Shown: piece by piece, positions 15,831 to 24,235 of the stretch
Numbering within the stretch: position 1 is the stretch's first letter
Layout of the letters: every line of letters starts with the position of its first letter
NCBI RefSeq assembly: GCF_016904945.1
Contig: NZ_JADIKF010000037.1
Location: 186,001-250,000 of the forward strand
DNA: 64,000 bases
Source of the DNA: Dyella mobilis
Lineage (GTDB): Bacteria > Pseudomonadota > Gammaproteobacteria > Xanthomonadales > Rhodanobacteraceae
Direction of reading: 5' to 3'
Position numbers and translations under genes: made by a program
The notes under the pieces: generated by a model
Told to the model about the DNA's origin: nothing
Databases searched by the model: none
The model's input: only the letters and a program-made list of their open reading frames with translations

Positions 15831-17492
15831 TCAGACTTTTCCTTCTGCCAGGTGTGCATGAGGTTGAACCAGCCGGCCCTGCAACAGGCCCGCGCGCTCC
15901 AGCGGCAGATAGGCCAGGGCCGCCAGATGCGAGTGAATGCGCTTGAGGTCGCGCAAAATGCGCAGATAGACGTCGCCGCCACCGCCATCGCGCTGTTCGC
16001 GCAGCGCGCGGATGTGCCGGTCGGAGGCGTCGTTCTCCAGCCGCCACAACAATTCCTTGCGCTCTACCAGTTGCTGGGCTGCGCGAAGATCCCCACGCAT
16101 GAAGACGGCAATGCCCAGACGCAGGCTTTCCATCACCTGCCCGTGCATGGCGGCAAGGTCCTGGATGTCGTCTGCGGAAAAATCCTGCCCGCGCTCGGCC
16201 TTCTTCGCCGCGAATTCCATCAGGTTGTTGGCGGTGATATCGCCGATGTGCTCGATGTTGATCACGAAGGCGTGGATTTCCTGGCTGCGCTCGCCGTCTT
16301 CCTCATTCAAGGCTTCGCCGCCGAGATCGGCCAGGTATTGGCGAATGGCGACGCCGAGCCGATCCAGGAATGGGTCCATCTTGCTGATTTGCGCGGCACG
16401 CACGATGTCGTCCTTGCCGAAAATCTCCACCAGTCCCTTCAGCATGCCCTCGACCATGTCGGCCATGCGCATCGACTCGCGCGTGGCATTAACCAGCGCA
16501 ACGCCGGCGCTTTCCAGCGCGGCATCTTCCAGGTACAGCGGCAGGCCGGGATCGGCCGGACGCGGCGGCTCCGGCTGCAGGCGCACCAGCAACTGCGCCA
16601 GCTTCTGCACCGGCAGGATAAAGAGCAGCGCCAGCGCCAGGTTGAAGGCGGTGTGGAAATTCACCGCGATGCGCGCCGGCGAATCGCCCAACGCGGCCAG
16701 CCAATGCGACAGCGGATGCAGCAGCGGCAGGCAGATCACGCAACCGAACGCGCGCACCAGCAGATTGCCCAACGGCAACCGGCGCGCCACCGGCGTATGC
16801 GCTTCCAGCAAGGCCGGCAGGGTTCCGCCCAGGTTGGCGCCAAGCACCAGCGCCAACGCACCCGGCGCATCGACCACGCCGCCGGTTGCCAGCGACACGA
16901 TCAACAGCACCACCGCTACGCTGGAATGACACAGCCAGGTTAGCGCTGCCGCGACCAGCACGGCGATCACCGGCTCGCCGGCGAGCGCCTGCATGCCTTC
17001 CTTCAGGAGCTGCGCGTTTTCCATCGGCGCCATGGTCAGCACCAGCAGGTGCAGGGCCAGCAACATCAGGCCGAGACCGATACCGACGCGACCGAGGTTT
17101 TCATAGCGCACGTCGTCGCTGCGGCGATGCAGCGCCGTGCCGAGCAAAATCAGCACGGGCGCAATCAAGGCGATGTCGAACGACATCACCTGCACGATCA
17201 GCGTGGTACCGACGTTCGCACCCAGCATCACGGTGAGGCCCGGTGCCAATCCCAGGAAGCCGTTCGCCGCGAAGGACGTAGCCATCATGCCGGTGGCGGT
17301 ACTGCTCTGCAGCACCGCGGTGATGCACACACCGAACAGGAACGCGGCCGGACGCCGCCCCAGGAAACGGCCCAGCGAACGGCGCAACGCGCTGCCGTAG
17401 CCACGCAGCACGCCGCTGGTGACCATGTGCGTGCCCCACAGCAGCAGTGCGACGTAACCTGCAATGTCGAATAAAGCGAATGTGCCTTTCAT
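15831..17492 (-). CDS. Na/Pi cotransporter family protein with PhoU-like C-terminus
   Basis: Start ATG 17492, after a GGAGTGG site, gives 553 residues. Two membrane repeats carry the NptA/YjbB signatures: GVCITAVLQSSTATGMMATS and LTWLCHSSVAVVLLIVSLAT, with GANVGTTL and GANLGGTLP between helices. After about residue 330 a cytoplasmic PhoU-like helical domain follows (SMRMADMVEGMLKGLVEIF and VINIEHIGDITANNLMEF). Such proteins move sodium with phosphate, often as exporters, and the PhoU-like tail suggests phosphate-dependent control. Confidence 0.9.
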   Translation of the reverse strand: MKGTFALFDIAGYVALLLWGTHMVTSGVLRGYGSALRRSLGRFLGRRPAAFLFGVCITAVLQSSTATGMMATSFAANGFLGLAPGLTVMLGANVGTTLIVQVMSFDIALIAPVLILLGTALHRRSDDVRYENLGRVGIGLGLMLLALHLLVLTMAPMENAQLLKEGMQALAGEPVIAVLVAAALTWLCHSSVAVVLLIVSLATGGVVDAPGALALVLGANLGGTLPALLEAHTPVARRLPLGNLLVRAFGCVICLPLLHPLSHWLAALGDSPARIAVNFHTAFNLALALLFILPVQKLAQLLVRLQPEPPRPADPGLPLYLEDAALESAGVALVNATRESMRMADMVEGMLKGLVEIFGKDDIVRAAQISKMDPFLDRLGVAIRQYLADLGGEALNEEDGERSQEIHAFVINIEHIGDITANNLMEFAAKKAERGQDFSADDIQDLAAMHGQVMESLRLGIAVFMRGDLRAAQQLVERKELLWRLENDASDRHIRALREQRDGGGGDVYLRILRDLKRIHSHLAALAYLPLERAGLLQGRLVQPHAHLAEGKV

Positions 17493-17560
17493 GGCGGCCA
17501 CTCCAAAACAAATGCGTTCCGCGACTTTTTTAGATAACCATCGTTCGCGGCAAACCATGC

Positions 17561-17580
17561 CCTCTCCCGGAAGGGAGAGG
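17561..17580. repeat. CCTCTCCC/GGGAGAGG inverted repeat
   Basis: CCTCTCCC (17561-17568), GGAA loop, GGGAGAGG (17573-17580). It lies 29 bp after the mgtA stop on the minus strand, in front of the Na/Pi gene. Without a T-tract it is better read as a member of the dispersed REP-like family, though it may stabilise the mgtA mRNA end. Confidence 0.5.
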
Positions 17581-17609
17581 ACGTACTCACAAAAAACGCC
17601 AATCCGTGC

Positions 17610-20276
17610 TTAAAGCCAGTGCCCGAATCTTCGGATGTAAAACAGCTTTACCAACTGGGTCAGCGCGCAATAGGCCACCACGGTAGCGGCCAGCCAGCCG
17701 AAGTATTCGGCGGGCAAATGCACCATGCCGATCTTCGTGCCCACGTCGGTGTAGGGAATGATCATGCCGATCACGATGATCGCCGTGGTCAGGCCCAGCA
17801 CTGGCGCCGCCGCCACGCTTTGCAGGAACGGAATCTTGCGCGTGCGGATCATGTGCACCACCAGCGTCTGCGTCAGCAGGCTTTCGATGAACCAGCCGGA
17901 CTGGAACAGCGACTGATGATCCGCACCGTTCGCACCAAACACGTACCAAAGCAAAGCGAACGTAGTGATGTCGAACACCGAACTGGTAGGACCGATCCAG
18001 AACATGAAGCGGCCGATATCGCTGGCATTCCACTTGCGCGGCTTGCGCAGGTATTCCTCGTCCATGCGGTCGAACGGAATCGACAGCTGCGAAATGTCGT
18101 ACAGCAGGTTCAGCACCAGCACCTGCAACGGCAGCATCGGCAGGAACGGCAGGAAGAAGCTGGCCACCACCATGCTCAGCACGTTGCCGAAGTTCGAGCT
18201 GGCGGTCATCTTGATGTACTTGATGATGTTGCCGAAGGTGATGCGCCCTTCCAGCACGCCCTCCTCCAGCACCATCAGGTTCTTTTCAAGCAGGATGATG
18301 TCGGCCGATTCCTTGGCGATATCGGTGGCGGTATCCACCGAAATGCCCACGTCCGCTTCGCGCAGCGCCGGCGCATCATTGATGCCGTCGCCGAGGAAGC
18401 CGACCGTGTGGCCCTGGCGCTGCAGCGACTTCACCACGCGCGCCTTCTGCAACGGCGACATCTTGGCGAACACGGTGGTGCGCTTGACCAGTTCGTCCAG
18501 CGCGTCGTCATCCAGCGGCTCAATGTCGCGGCCTTGCGCGGAGTGCTCCACGTCCAGGCCCACTTCGCGGCAGATCTTGCGCGTCACCGCTTCGTTGTCG
18601 CCGGTGATCACCTTCACTTCCACGCCGTGGTGATGCAGCGCGGCGATCGCCGTGGCGGCGGTGTCCTTCGGCGGATCGAGGAAGGCCAGGCAGCCCACCG
18701 CGGTCAGGCCGGCTTCGTCAGCCACGCCATACGCTCGGCTGTGCGGCTCTTCCTGCTTGACCGCCACCACCAGCACGCGCAGGCCATCTTCATTGAGATG
18801 GCGCGTCATCGCCTTGATCTCGCGGCGGCGCTCGTCGGTCATCGGCACGATCTCGTCGCCGCGACGCTCAGAGGAGCAGATGGAGAGCATCTCTTCCACC
18901 GCGCCCTTGCACACCAGCAGATGATGGCCATTACCGTTGGCCAGCACTACCGACATGCGGCGGCGCTGGAAATCGAACGGAATTTCGTCCACTACGCGGT
19001 AGCGCGCCACGATCGGTTCCAGATCGCGATGCGACAGCACGGCCTTGTCCATCAGGTTCTTCAGGCCGGTCTGGAAGTGGCTGTTGAGATAGCCGTATTC
19101 CAGCGCGTCTTCGGAATCTTCGCCGTCCAGATCCAGGTGACGCTCCAGCACGATCTTGTCGAGCGTGAGCGTGCCGGTCTTGTCGGTACACAGCACGTCC
19201 ATCGCGCCAAAGTTCTGGATCGCGTTGAGGCGCTTCACCACCACCTTGCGCTTGGACATCGCCATCGCGCCCTTGGCGAGATTGGCGGTGACGATGAGCG
19301 GCAGCATTTCCGGGGTGAGGCCGACCGCCACCGACAGCGCGAACATCAGCGCCTCGAGGAAGCCATGTTTGTACCATTGGATGCCCAGCACCACCGGTAC
19401 CATCACCAGCATGAAGCGGATCAGCAGCCAGCTCACACTGCTCACGCCGCGGTCGAAGCTGGTCTGCACGCGCTCGCCCACCAGGCTGCGCGCCAGCGAA
19501 CCCAGGTAGGTCCGCGCACCGGTCGCCACCACCACCGCGGCGGCGGTGCCGCTCACCACGTTGGTGCCCATGTAGCAGATCGTGGCCAGGTCCAGCGGAT
19601 TGCTCTGCTGCACGCCATGCTCGCCACTGTCCACCACGTGCGCCTGCGCCGGACCGGCTTTTTCCACCGGCAGCGATTCGCCTGTGAGAATGGCCTGGCT
19701 GATGAACAGGTCCTTGGCGTTGAGCAGGCGCAAGTCGGCGGGCACCATGTCCCCGGCGGCCAGATGCACGATATCGCCCACCACCAGCTCGCCCACCGGC
19801 ACTTCGATGCGCTCGCTATGGCCGTCCGAAGCGCGGCGCGTGACGGTGGCGGTATTGCGCACCATCGCCTTGAGCTTTTCGGCGGCCTGCGAGGAACGGT
19901 ATTCCTGGGTGAAGCTGAGCAGCACGCTGATCGCGACCATCACCGCAATGATGATCGGGCCGGAAAGATCGTCCGGGGTGACGAACACCTGCACCGCCGC
20001 CAGGATCAGCAGCACGATGATGAAGGGGTTCTTGAAAGCGCGCAGCAGCTGGACGGTCCAGTGCGGCGGCTTCTCGTGCGAGACCTCGTTGACGCCGTCG
20101 CGCGACAGGCGATCGGTGATCTGTTCCTCGTTCAATCCCGCCGTGCTGGTGTCCAGGCCGGCCAGCAATGCTTCGTTTTCCTTGAACGCGTCCTGCGCCG
20201 CCGCGACGCGCGGAGGCGTAGCCGCACTCTTGCCGACGGCCTTGGCCACAACAGCCTGGGTGGATTGCTTCATCAT
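17610..20276 (-). CDS. mgtA: magnesium-translocating P-type ATPase
   Basis: MgtA imports Mg2+ across the inner membrane using ATP. The 888-residue protein has the P-type set: actuator motif LTGESLPVEKAG, phosphorylation site CTDKTGTLTLDK, and GDGINDAPALREADVGIS in the hinge. Ten membrane helices are expected; the C-terminal group includes LSMVVASFFLPFLPMLPLQV and LYDISQLSIPFDRMDEEYLR, typical of the MgtA/MgtB subgroup. Its ATG-ATG start follows GGAAGCGAG. A 650-bp upstream interval contains a hairpin and two short candidate ORFs, suggesting leader-mediated control as known for enterobacterial mgtA. Confidence 0.95.
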   Translation of the reverse strand: MMKQSTQAVVAKAVGKSAATPPRVAAAQDAFKENEALLAGLDTSTAGLNEEQITDRLSRDGVNEVSHEKPPHWTVQLLRAFKNPFIIVLLILAAVQVFVTPDDLSGPIIIAVMVAISVLLSFTQEYRSSQAAEKLKAMVRNTATVTRRASDGHSERIEVPVGELVVGDIVHLAAGDMVPADLRLLNAKDLFISQAILTGESLPVEKAGPAQAHVVDSGEHGVQQSNPLDLATICYMGTNVVSGTAAAVVVATGARTYLGSLARSLVGERVQTSFDRGVSSVSWLLIRFMLVMVPVVLGIQWYKHGFLEALMFALSVAVGLTPEMLPLIVTANLAKGAMAMSKRKVVVKRLNAIQNFGAMDVLCTDKTGTLTLDKIVLERHLDLDGEDSEDALEYGYLNSHFQTGLKNLMDKAVLSHRDLEPIVARYRVVDEIPFDFQRRRMSVVLANGNGHHLLVCKGAVEEMLSICSSERRGDEIVPMTDERRREIKAMTRHLNEDGLRVLVVAVKQEEPHSRAYGVADEAGLTAVGCLAFLDPPKDTAATAIAALHHHGVEVKVITGDNEAVTRKICREVGLDVEHSAQGRDIEPLDDDALDELVKRTTVFAKMSPLQKARVVKSLQRQGHTVGFLGDGINDAPALREADVGISVDTATDIAKESADIILLEKNLMVLEEGVLEGRITFGNIIKYIKMTASSNFGNVLSMVVASFFLPFLPMLPLQVLVLNLLYDISQLSIPFDRMDEEYLRKPRKWNASDIGRFMFWIGPTSSVFDITTFALLWYVFGANGADHQSLFQSGWFIESLLTQTLVVHMIRTRKIPFLQSVAAAPVLGLTTAIIVIGMIIPYTDVGTKIGMVHLPAEYFGWLAATVVAYCALTQLVKLFYIRRFGHWL

Positions 20277-20427
20277 GTCTCGCTTCCGTGGAAGGTATCG
20301 CGTGCGGTTCGGAGGCGAGCGTCAGGAACGACAAGCTTCCGCTAGGGCGACCCGCCAGGGCACAGCCGCCCCGGCCGGATTCCCGGCCAAGGGGGAGGCC
20401 ACCCTTTGCGCAGGTCGCACCGACGCA

Positions 20428-20598
20428 TCAGAGGCTAGATACCAGATGAAGATGACGAGACGTGCGCGAGGACTCGGCCGGCTTGTTCAGCGGCTGGGGC
20501 ACGGTAACGGTGAGGGGAACACGCACGGCCTGGCGACGGCCGGCCAGGGAAAGACGACCCGCGGTGCGCAGACGAAAGAAATCGCGAAGGAGCTTCAT
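20428..20598 (-). CDS. candidate mgtA leader peptide, 56 residues, proline-containing
   Basis: A complete frame with a good ribosome site (TAGGAG, 8 bp before the ATG) lies 151 bp upstream of mgtA on the same strand. It encodes MKLLRDFFRLRTAGRLSLAG followed by a Pro-bearing segment (VPLTVTVPQPLNKPA; 4 Pro among 13 residues) and a short basic tail. The N-terminal part is amphipathic and Arg-rich. In Salmonella the short MgtL peptide with clustered prolines couples translation to mgtA transcription. Position, strand, Pro cluster and a hairpin just upstream make an analogous role plausible, but there is no sequence identity to MgtL and translation is unproven. Confidence 0.5.
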   Translation of the reverse strand: MKLLRDFFRLRTAGRLSLAGRRQAVRVPLTVTVPQPLNKPAESSRTSRHLHLVSSL

Positions 20599-20615
20599 TG
20601 GCCCATCTCCTATAA

Positions 20616-20636
20616 AACGGTGCTCACGGCACCGTT
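20616..20636 (-). promoter_or_regulatory. hairpin in the mgtA leader
   Basis: On the minus strand AACGGTGC pairs with GCACCGTT (8 bp perfect, loop CGTGA), immediately followed by TTATAGGAG, the ribosome site of the 56-residue leader ORF. The stem plus T run looks terminator-like, and the hairpin ends about 5 bases before the Shine-Dalgarno. It may control leader translation or early termination. Confidence 0.45.
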
Positions 20637-20655
20637 AGGAGCGGGCCGGACTTCC

Positions 20656-20772
20656 CTAGTCGAGGAAAGCGCCGGCCAACCGCTGGCGGTTGCCGCGAAC
20701 GATCAGCTTGTTATGCAATGCCGGCACCCGATGCTCGCGGATGTCGACGTTGCGACTAGGGTAAACGTCCAT
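20656..20772 (-). CDS. candidate small ORF, 38 residues, in the mgtA leader
   Basis: A frame beginning MDVYPSRNVDIREHRVPALH and ending RLAGAFLD stops 57 bp before the 56-residue leader ORF. An AAGG lies about 4 bases before its ATG. The peptide is charged and soluble, with no membrane segment, and I recognise no family. It could be an independent small protein or a second upstream ORF in the mgtA transcript. Evidence is limited to an intact frame in a long gap. Confidence 0.3.
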   Translation of the reverse strand: MDVYPSRNVDIREHRVPALHNKLIVRGNRQRLAGAFLD

Positions 20773-20924
20773 ATGCCTTGGTTAGTTCGGACAGGGGCCC
20801 GGCCGGCCATTGGCGCGCCGGTGGGCGCGCGTATTGTCATGCTGCGATGCGGGAGTGTCAAGCTTTTGCAATACCCGCGTTCATGCGCCCCGGCGCGGCG
20901 TGCTGCCGCAGGCGAGGCGCCCTT

Positions 20925-22349
20925 TCATGGCCGCCAGACTACGTCCCCATCCACCGCGTAGAGGCGGCAGTCCTTGTGCATGCTGCCGCATCTGGCCAGG
21001 GCGGAAGCTACAGGGTCCAGGCCCTGGGTCGAGGCCGTCCAGCCACCATCGGGCGCAACCGCGAATGCGCGCGGCCGGTTCATCATCAGAAACTTCTCGT
21101 AGCCGAGCCGGCCCTTGTCATTGAGATAAGGCACGGCATGCTCATCCGTCAGCACCGCAAAATGGGTCGGGGGCGGTTCCGGCGTGGTGCGCGTCCATAC
21201 CACCTCGTTGTCGACCGCATAGAGGCGGCAGCCCATGGTGACCTTCTGGCAATGCCGCATGGCCCACAGCATGGGGTCGAACCCGCCGGACATTTCGCCG
21301 GCGCCATGCAGGCCGATGGCCAGTGCACGAGGCAGCGGCCGTGTCAGGAATTTCTGGTAGTACGCAACACCCTTGCCGCTGGGGATCCCACCCAGGTACG
21401 GCAGCGCCTCCAGGTCGGTAAGGTCCGCATAATGGCTAGGTGGCGGCGGCGTTTGCGGCATGTACTGCGGATTAAGCAGCTTGTTCGGCAAACCATTGCG
21501 ACCAAGAAAATCGTCCAGCTTCGGCACCCACAGCGACAGCCCCTCTCCCGATCCCAGCAGGTTGTGCGAGTTGGTGCCGAAGGTTCCATAGGCCACCAGT
21601 TCGGCAGGGGCGCCGGACGCGACGTAATGCTCATACATCGCACGCCATACCGGCGTGGCGAACACTTCATCGTTGTCGCCGAAAAACCAGATCGACGGCG
21701 TCGAGACTTCTTCGCCAAGCTCGCCGGCCGCCTCGATCAGCGCATGGTCCGGATCGCGGCAATCGGAAGCCTTCATGCCTCCGGCAAAACTCACCAGCGC
21801 CTTCACGCCCGGCACTTTCAGGGCACCCACCGCAAGCGCGTTCCAACCACCAAAGCTCTGCCCTGCCACCAGGATGCGCGAACCGTCGACGTACGACTGC
21901 TGCTTCATATAGTCGATGGCGGCGCGGATGTCCTTGGCATTGTCGATGCCCATCGCCAGATCATTGCAACCGTGCGAGGTCAGGCGGCCTTCCGACCCGG
22001 CATAACCGCGCATCATCGGTATCGCCACCGCATAGCCGCGCGAAAGAAAATAGTAATTGGAGAACGAAAGCCGATACCGCGGCTGCTGCGCCGCCGGCAC
22101 GTCGCCGGTCGATCCGTGGTTCATCACCGCCAGCGGGAATGGCCCGGGGCCATCTGGGGTGAAGATGGTCATCACCAGCGTGACGGGATTGTCCTGGTTG
22201 CTTGGGATGCGCACGACGCGTTCGTGCAGTAGTGCGGCATCCGGTGCTTTCTCGGCATCGGTCGCATCGTCCGCACAGGCAAATTGAGCCGTTGCGAGCA
22301 GCAACAATGTCAAGGCAAGCCATACACACTTATTGTTTTTAGACCGCAT
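20925..22349 (-). CDS. secreted alpha/beta hydrolase (dienelactone hydrolase/prolyl oligopeptidase-like) with two C-terminal repeats
   Basis: From ATG 22349 (GGGAG upstream) the 474-residue protein has a signal peptide (WLALTLLLLATAQFACA). The hydrolase domain shows an oxyanion MNHGSTG motif, nucleophile GQSFGGW (Ser about 165), a candidate Asp in FFGDNDEVF and a candidate His in GTNSHNLL. From about residue 318 two roughly 75-residue repeats occur, each with PYL..., a YQKFL/YEKFL helix start, RALAI/RAFAV, a Cys near LWAMRHC/ALARC, and CRLYAVD(N/G)(E/D)VVW. The substrate is unknown; an esterase or peptidase role in the periplasm is likely. Confidence 0.75.
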   Translation of the reverse strand: MRSKNNKCVWLALTLLLLATAQFACADDATDAEKAPDAALLHERVVRIPSNQDNPVTLVMTIFTPDGPGPFPLAVMNHGSTGDVPAAQQPRYRLSFSNYYFLSRGYAVAIPMMRGYAGSEGRLTSHGCNDLAMGIDNAKDIRAAIDYMKQQSYVDGSRILVAGQSFGGWNALAVGALKVPGVKALVSFAGGMKASDCRDPDHALIEAAGELGEEVSTPSIWFFGDNDEVFATPVWRAMYEHYVASGAPAELVAYGTFGTNSHNLLGSGEGLSLWVPKLDDFLGRNGLPNKLLNPQYMPQTPPPPSHYADLTDLEALPYLGGIPSGKGVAYYQKFLTRPLPRALAIGLHGAGEMSGGFDPMLWAMRHCQKVTMGCRLYAVDNEVVWTRTTPEPPPTHFAVLTDEHAVPYLNDKGRLGYEKFLMMNRPRAFAVAPDGGWTASTQGLDPVASALARCGSMHKDCRLYAVDGDVVWRP

Positions 22350-22393
22350 CACCGCTCCCAGCCAACGTCACAAGCTATCTTCCTGAAAGAAAA

Positions 22394-22421
22394 GCCAGCA
22401 TGACCTACAAGCCATGCTGGC
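22394..22421 (-). terminator. terminator downstream of the truncated metzincin
   Basis: GCCAGCATG and CATGCTGGC (9 bp) flank a 10-base loop. On the minus strand the stem is followed by TTTTCTTTC. It lies just beyond the stop codon at 22435, so it would end transcription of the genes arriving from 23.6 kb. Confidence 0.65.
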
Positions 22422-22434
22422 CTGAGACCGTCAA

Positions 22435-22911
22435 TTACAACGCATGTGCGCGCGCAGATGAATTAGCCAACGCATACTCCTGATGCAACATAAATGCCTG
22501 CTCCGGCTTGAAGTCATCCACACCCACGTCGTAAGCGTCAAACGCGTTCATCGCCTGCACCAACTGATGTACCTGAGCCACACCATGCAAGGCCTCCGCA
22601 CTGACTTCAGCCGGGACCGCCGCACCTTGCGCCGGAAGGCCGTATAGCTTCTGGATATTCGACACGTCGCTGGCATCCAGCGTGCCGTTATCCGCCGTCA
22701 GCGCGTAATACATGATCGAGTTCACGTCCGTGTTGCTGGCCAAACCCAATGCGTGACCGATCTCGTGCAACGCAGTCTGCTCGAAGGTCGCATTGGTACC
22801 GGCATAGGTGGCATCGCCGCTAGCCTGGCTGACCAATGCATCCTGGTTCGGGTCTTCCAGGTAGATGTCGCTCTTGCGCCACTGAAAAAGCAAACCTGAC
22901 GCCACTCCCAA
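22435..22911 (-). pseudogene. 5'-truncated metzincin (M10/matrixin-like) zinc metalloprotease
   Basis: The frame contains an intact zinc site HEIGHALGLASNTD (HExxHxxGxxxxxD) and the Met-turn NSIMYYAL. The catalytic domain, however, begins abruptly: the only start is a TTG at 22911, with about 50 residues before the zinc site, and no signal peptide. The first recognisable family sequence is WRKSDIYLEDPNQ, where an intact family member would have a further upper domain. A C-terminal extension (HQLVQAMNAFDAYDVGVDDF) follows. The 5' part seems deleted, so it is called a pseudogene; a translated fragment cannot be excluded. Confidence 0.6.
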
Positions 22912-22987
22912 AATGTACTCAAGACACTATTGGGAACCGCAATGACAAATTCCTTCTTTGAAGAAGCGACCGAACCCAATCAACTCA

Positions 22988-23671
22988 CTAAGAAGCGTTA
23001 GCTCCGATCTTGTAGCCCTCTATATCCAGATGCTCTACGCATGCCTTTTCCCATTCGGATCGTTCCTTGGGATTGAAGTTGGGCGAGGTGAGCATGACCC
23101 TGACAAACTCCTTCCCGTTGGGACGATAGAAATAACCGCCAGGAGGCATCGGCGGCGCGCCGGGATGGTCCGGCAAGACGACCCATTCGTTGAGTACGAT
23201 CCCAATCGCGGCAAGATCGCTCTGCACTTTTTCCAATGGCAAGCACTCATGCCCCCGCCACTCCACGTAAAGCTCCGAAGAAGGCGTGGTGTTCACCAGC
23301 CTCGAAGACGGCGCCGAACTGAATGGAACCTCCGTCAACGGCTGGACATTTACGGAAACCTGATAATTGCGCTCCGCGGCATGCCTCAAGTTGATGACAT
23401 AAGGCTTCTTTTCCGTCCTATCGCCTTCGGCTTGCTCGCCAAAAATCTGCTCGAAGTCCTTACGCGCCACATAGCCACCCGGAAGGCTGGCCAGCGCCAA
23501 AACTCGTTGCCACAAATCATGAGCGGATGCCTGCGCGGGCAATGGAGTCTTGGAAGACGTTTCATTGACTCCCGCCGGGTTCGAAATATCGCTGACCGCA
23601 GACGCATTAGCAGGTGATTGCACCCAAAGGCACACCGCGACAAGACACGTTAAACCCAAGAGCTTACTCAT
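22988..23671 (-). CDS. secreted protein of unknown function
   Basis: From ATG 23671, preceded by GGGGCGAG, the 227-residue protein starts MSKLLGLTCLVAVCLWVQSP with a signal peptide cut near NASA. The mature part has two Cys (HECLPLEK, EKACVEHLD) that could form a disulfide, and mixed alpha/beta segments such as YVARKDFEQIFGEQAEGDR. I recognise no domain. GC content and codon choice look slightly lower than neighbours, in keeping with a recently acquired or decaying accessory patch that includes the metzincin and ABC-transporter remnants. Confidence 0.7.
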   Translation of the reverse strand: MSKLLGLTCLVAVCLWVQSPANASAVSDISNPAGVNETSSKTPLPAQASAHDLWQRVLALASLPGGYVARKDFEQIFGEQAEGDRTEKKPYVINLRHAAERNYQVSVNVQPLTEVPFSSAPSSRLVNTTPSSELYVEWRGHECLPLEKVQSDLAAIGIVLNEWVVLPDHPGAPPMPPGGYFYRPNGKEFVRVMLTSPNFNPKERSEWEKACVEHLDIEGYKIGANAS

Positions 23672-23799
23672 CACTCGCCCCTCATTTCCCTATTGATTTC
23701 GAAAATGGATTCGAACTCGCTTGCCCGTCACCAACGAGATGAAACGGATGTCACGCTCGACGAACCCATTGCTTGTCGAATCCGCGTCGCACCGCTTGA

Positions 23800-24177
23800 T
23801 TATTTGCCGACATTAGTGGCAACTATAATTTGATAACGGCTGTCATGCTCAACACCAACGTTGACGCCCTCGCGTGCCGCTGCGCCCAGGGCGATGATGC
23901 GAAATCCGGCCTCCACGCCGCCCGCCAGTCGTCTACCCCAGCGCCGGGCGAGTTGGGGCTCCACGGCCATGGCCTTTACGGTGTCGATTCCAGCGATGGT
24001 TTCCACCAGAAACGACTGACTGCCGGCGCCGCGATTGAGCTTCTCTCGAAGTCGCGCGCGCAGGACCGGCGCCAGCGAATTGCAAGTGAGAAGGCAAAAA
24101 TGCAAAAACAGGACGGCGGAGCCAACCAAGCGAGGCCGCACCAACGCCCCCTTCTCAGCCACTCGGGTCCCGGTCAA
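23800..24177 (-). pseudogene. remnant of a type I secretion (HlyB/RtxB-like) ABC transporter
   Basis: Within this frame the segment APVLRARLREKLNRGAGSQS and the following FLVETIAGIDTVKAMAVEPQ closely match the membrane-domain coupling region of peptidase-domain type I secretion ABC transporters. The N-terminal peptidase domain and the whole C-terminal ATPase (Walker A, signature, Walker B) are absent, and both ends are unrelated sequence. Only about 100 residues of a roughly 700-residue protein remain. It neighbours a truncated metzincin, a typical type I secretion substrate class. Confidence 0.7.
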
Positions 24178-24235
24178 CGGCAGTGGAACGCTCTCTTTCT
24201 GCGCGAAGACAGCTACTGACCTTCACCGCACTGCC

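Noticed and set aside
20750..20800. PhoP-box-like GTTTA direct repeat upstream of mgtA
   Set aside because: Only one GTTTA half (near 20764 on the minus strand) is present, without a properly spaced second half.
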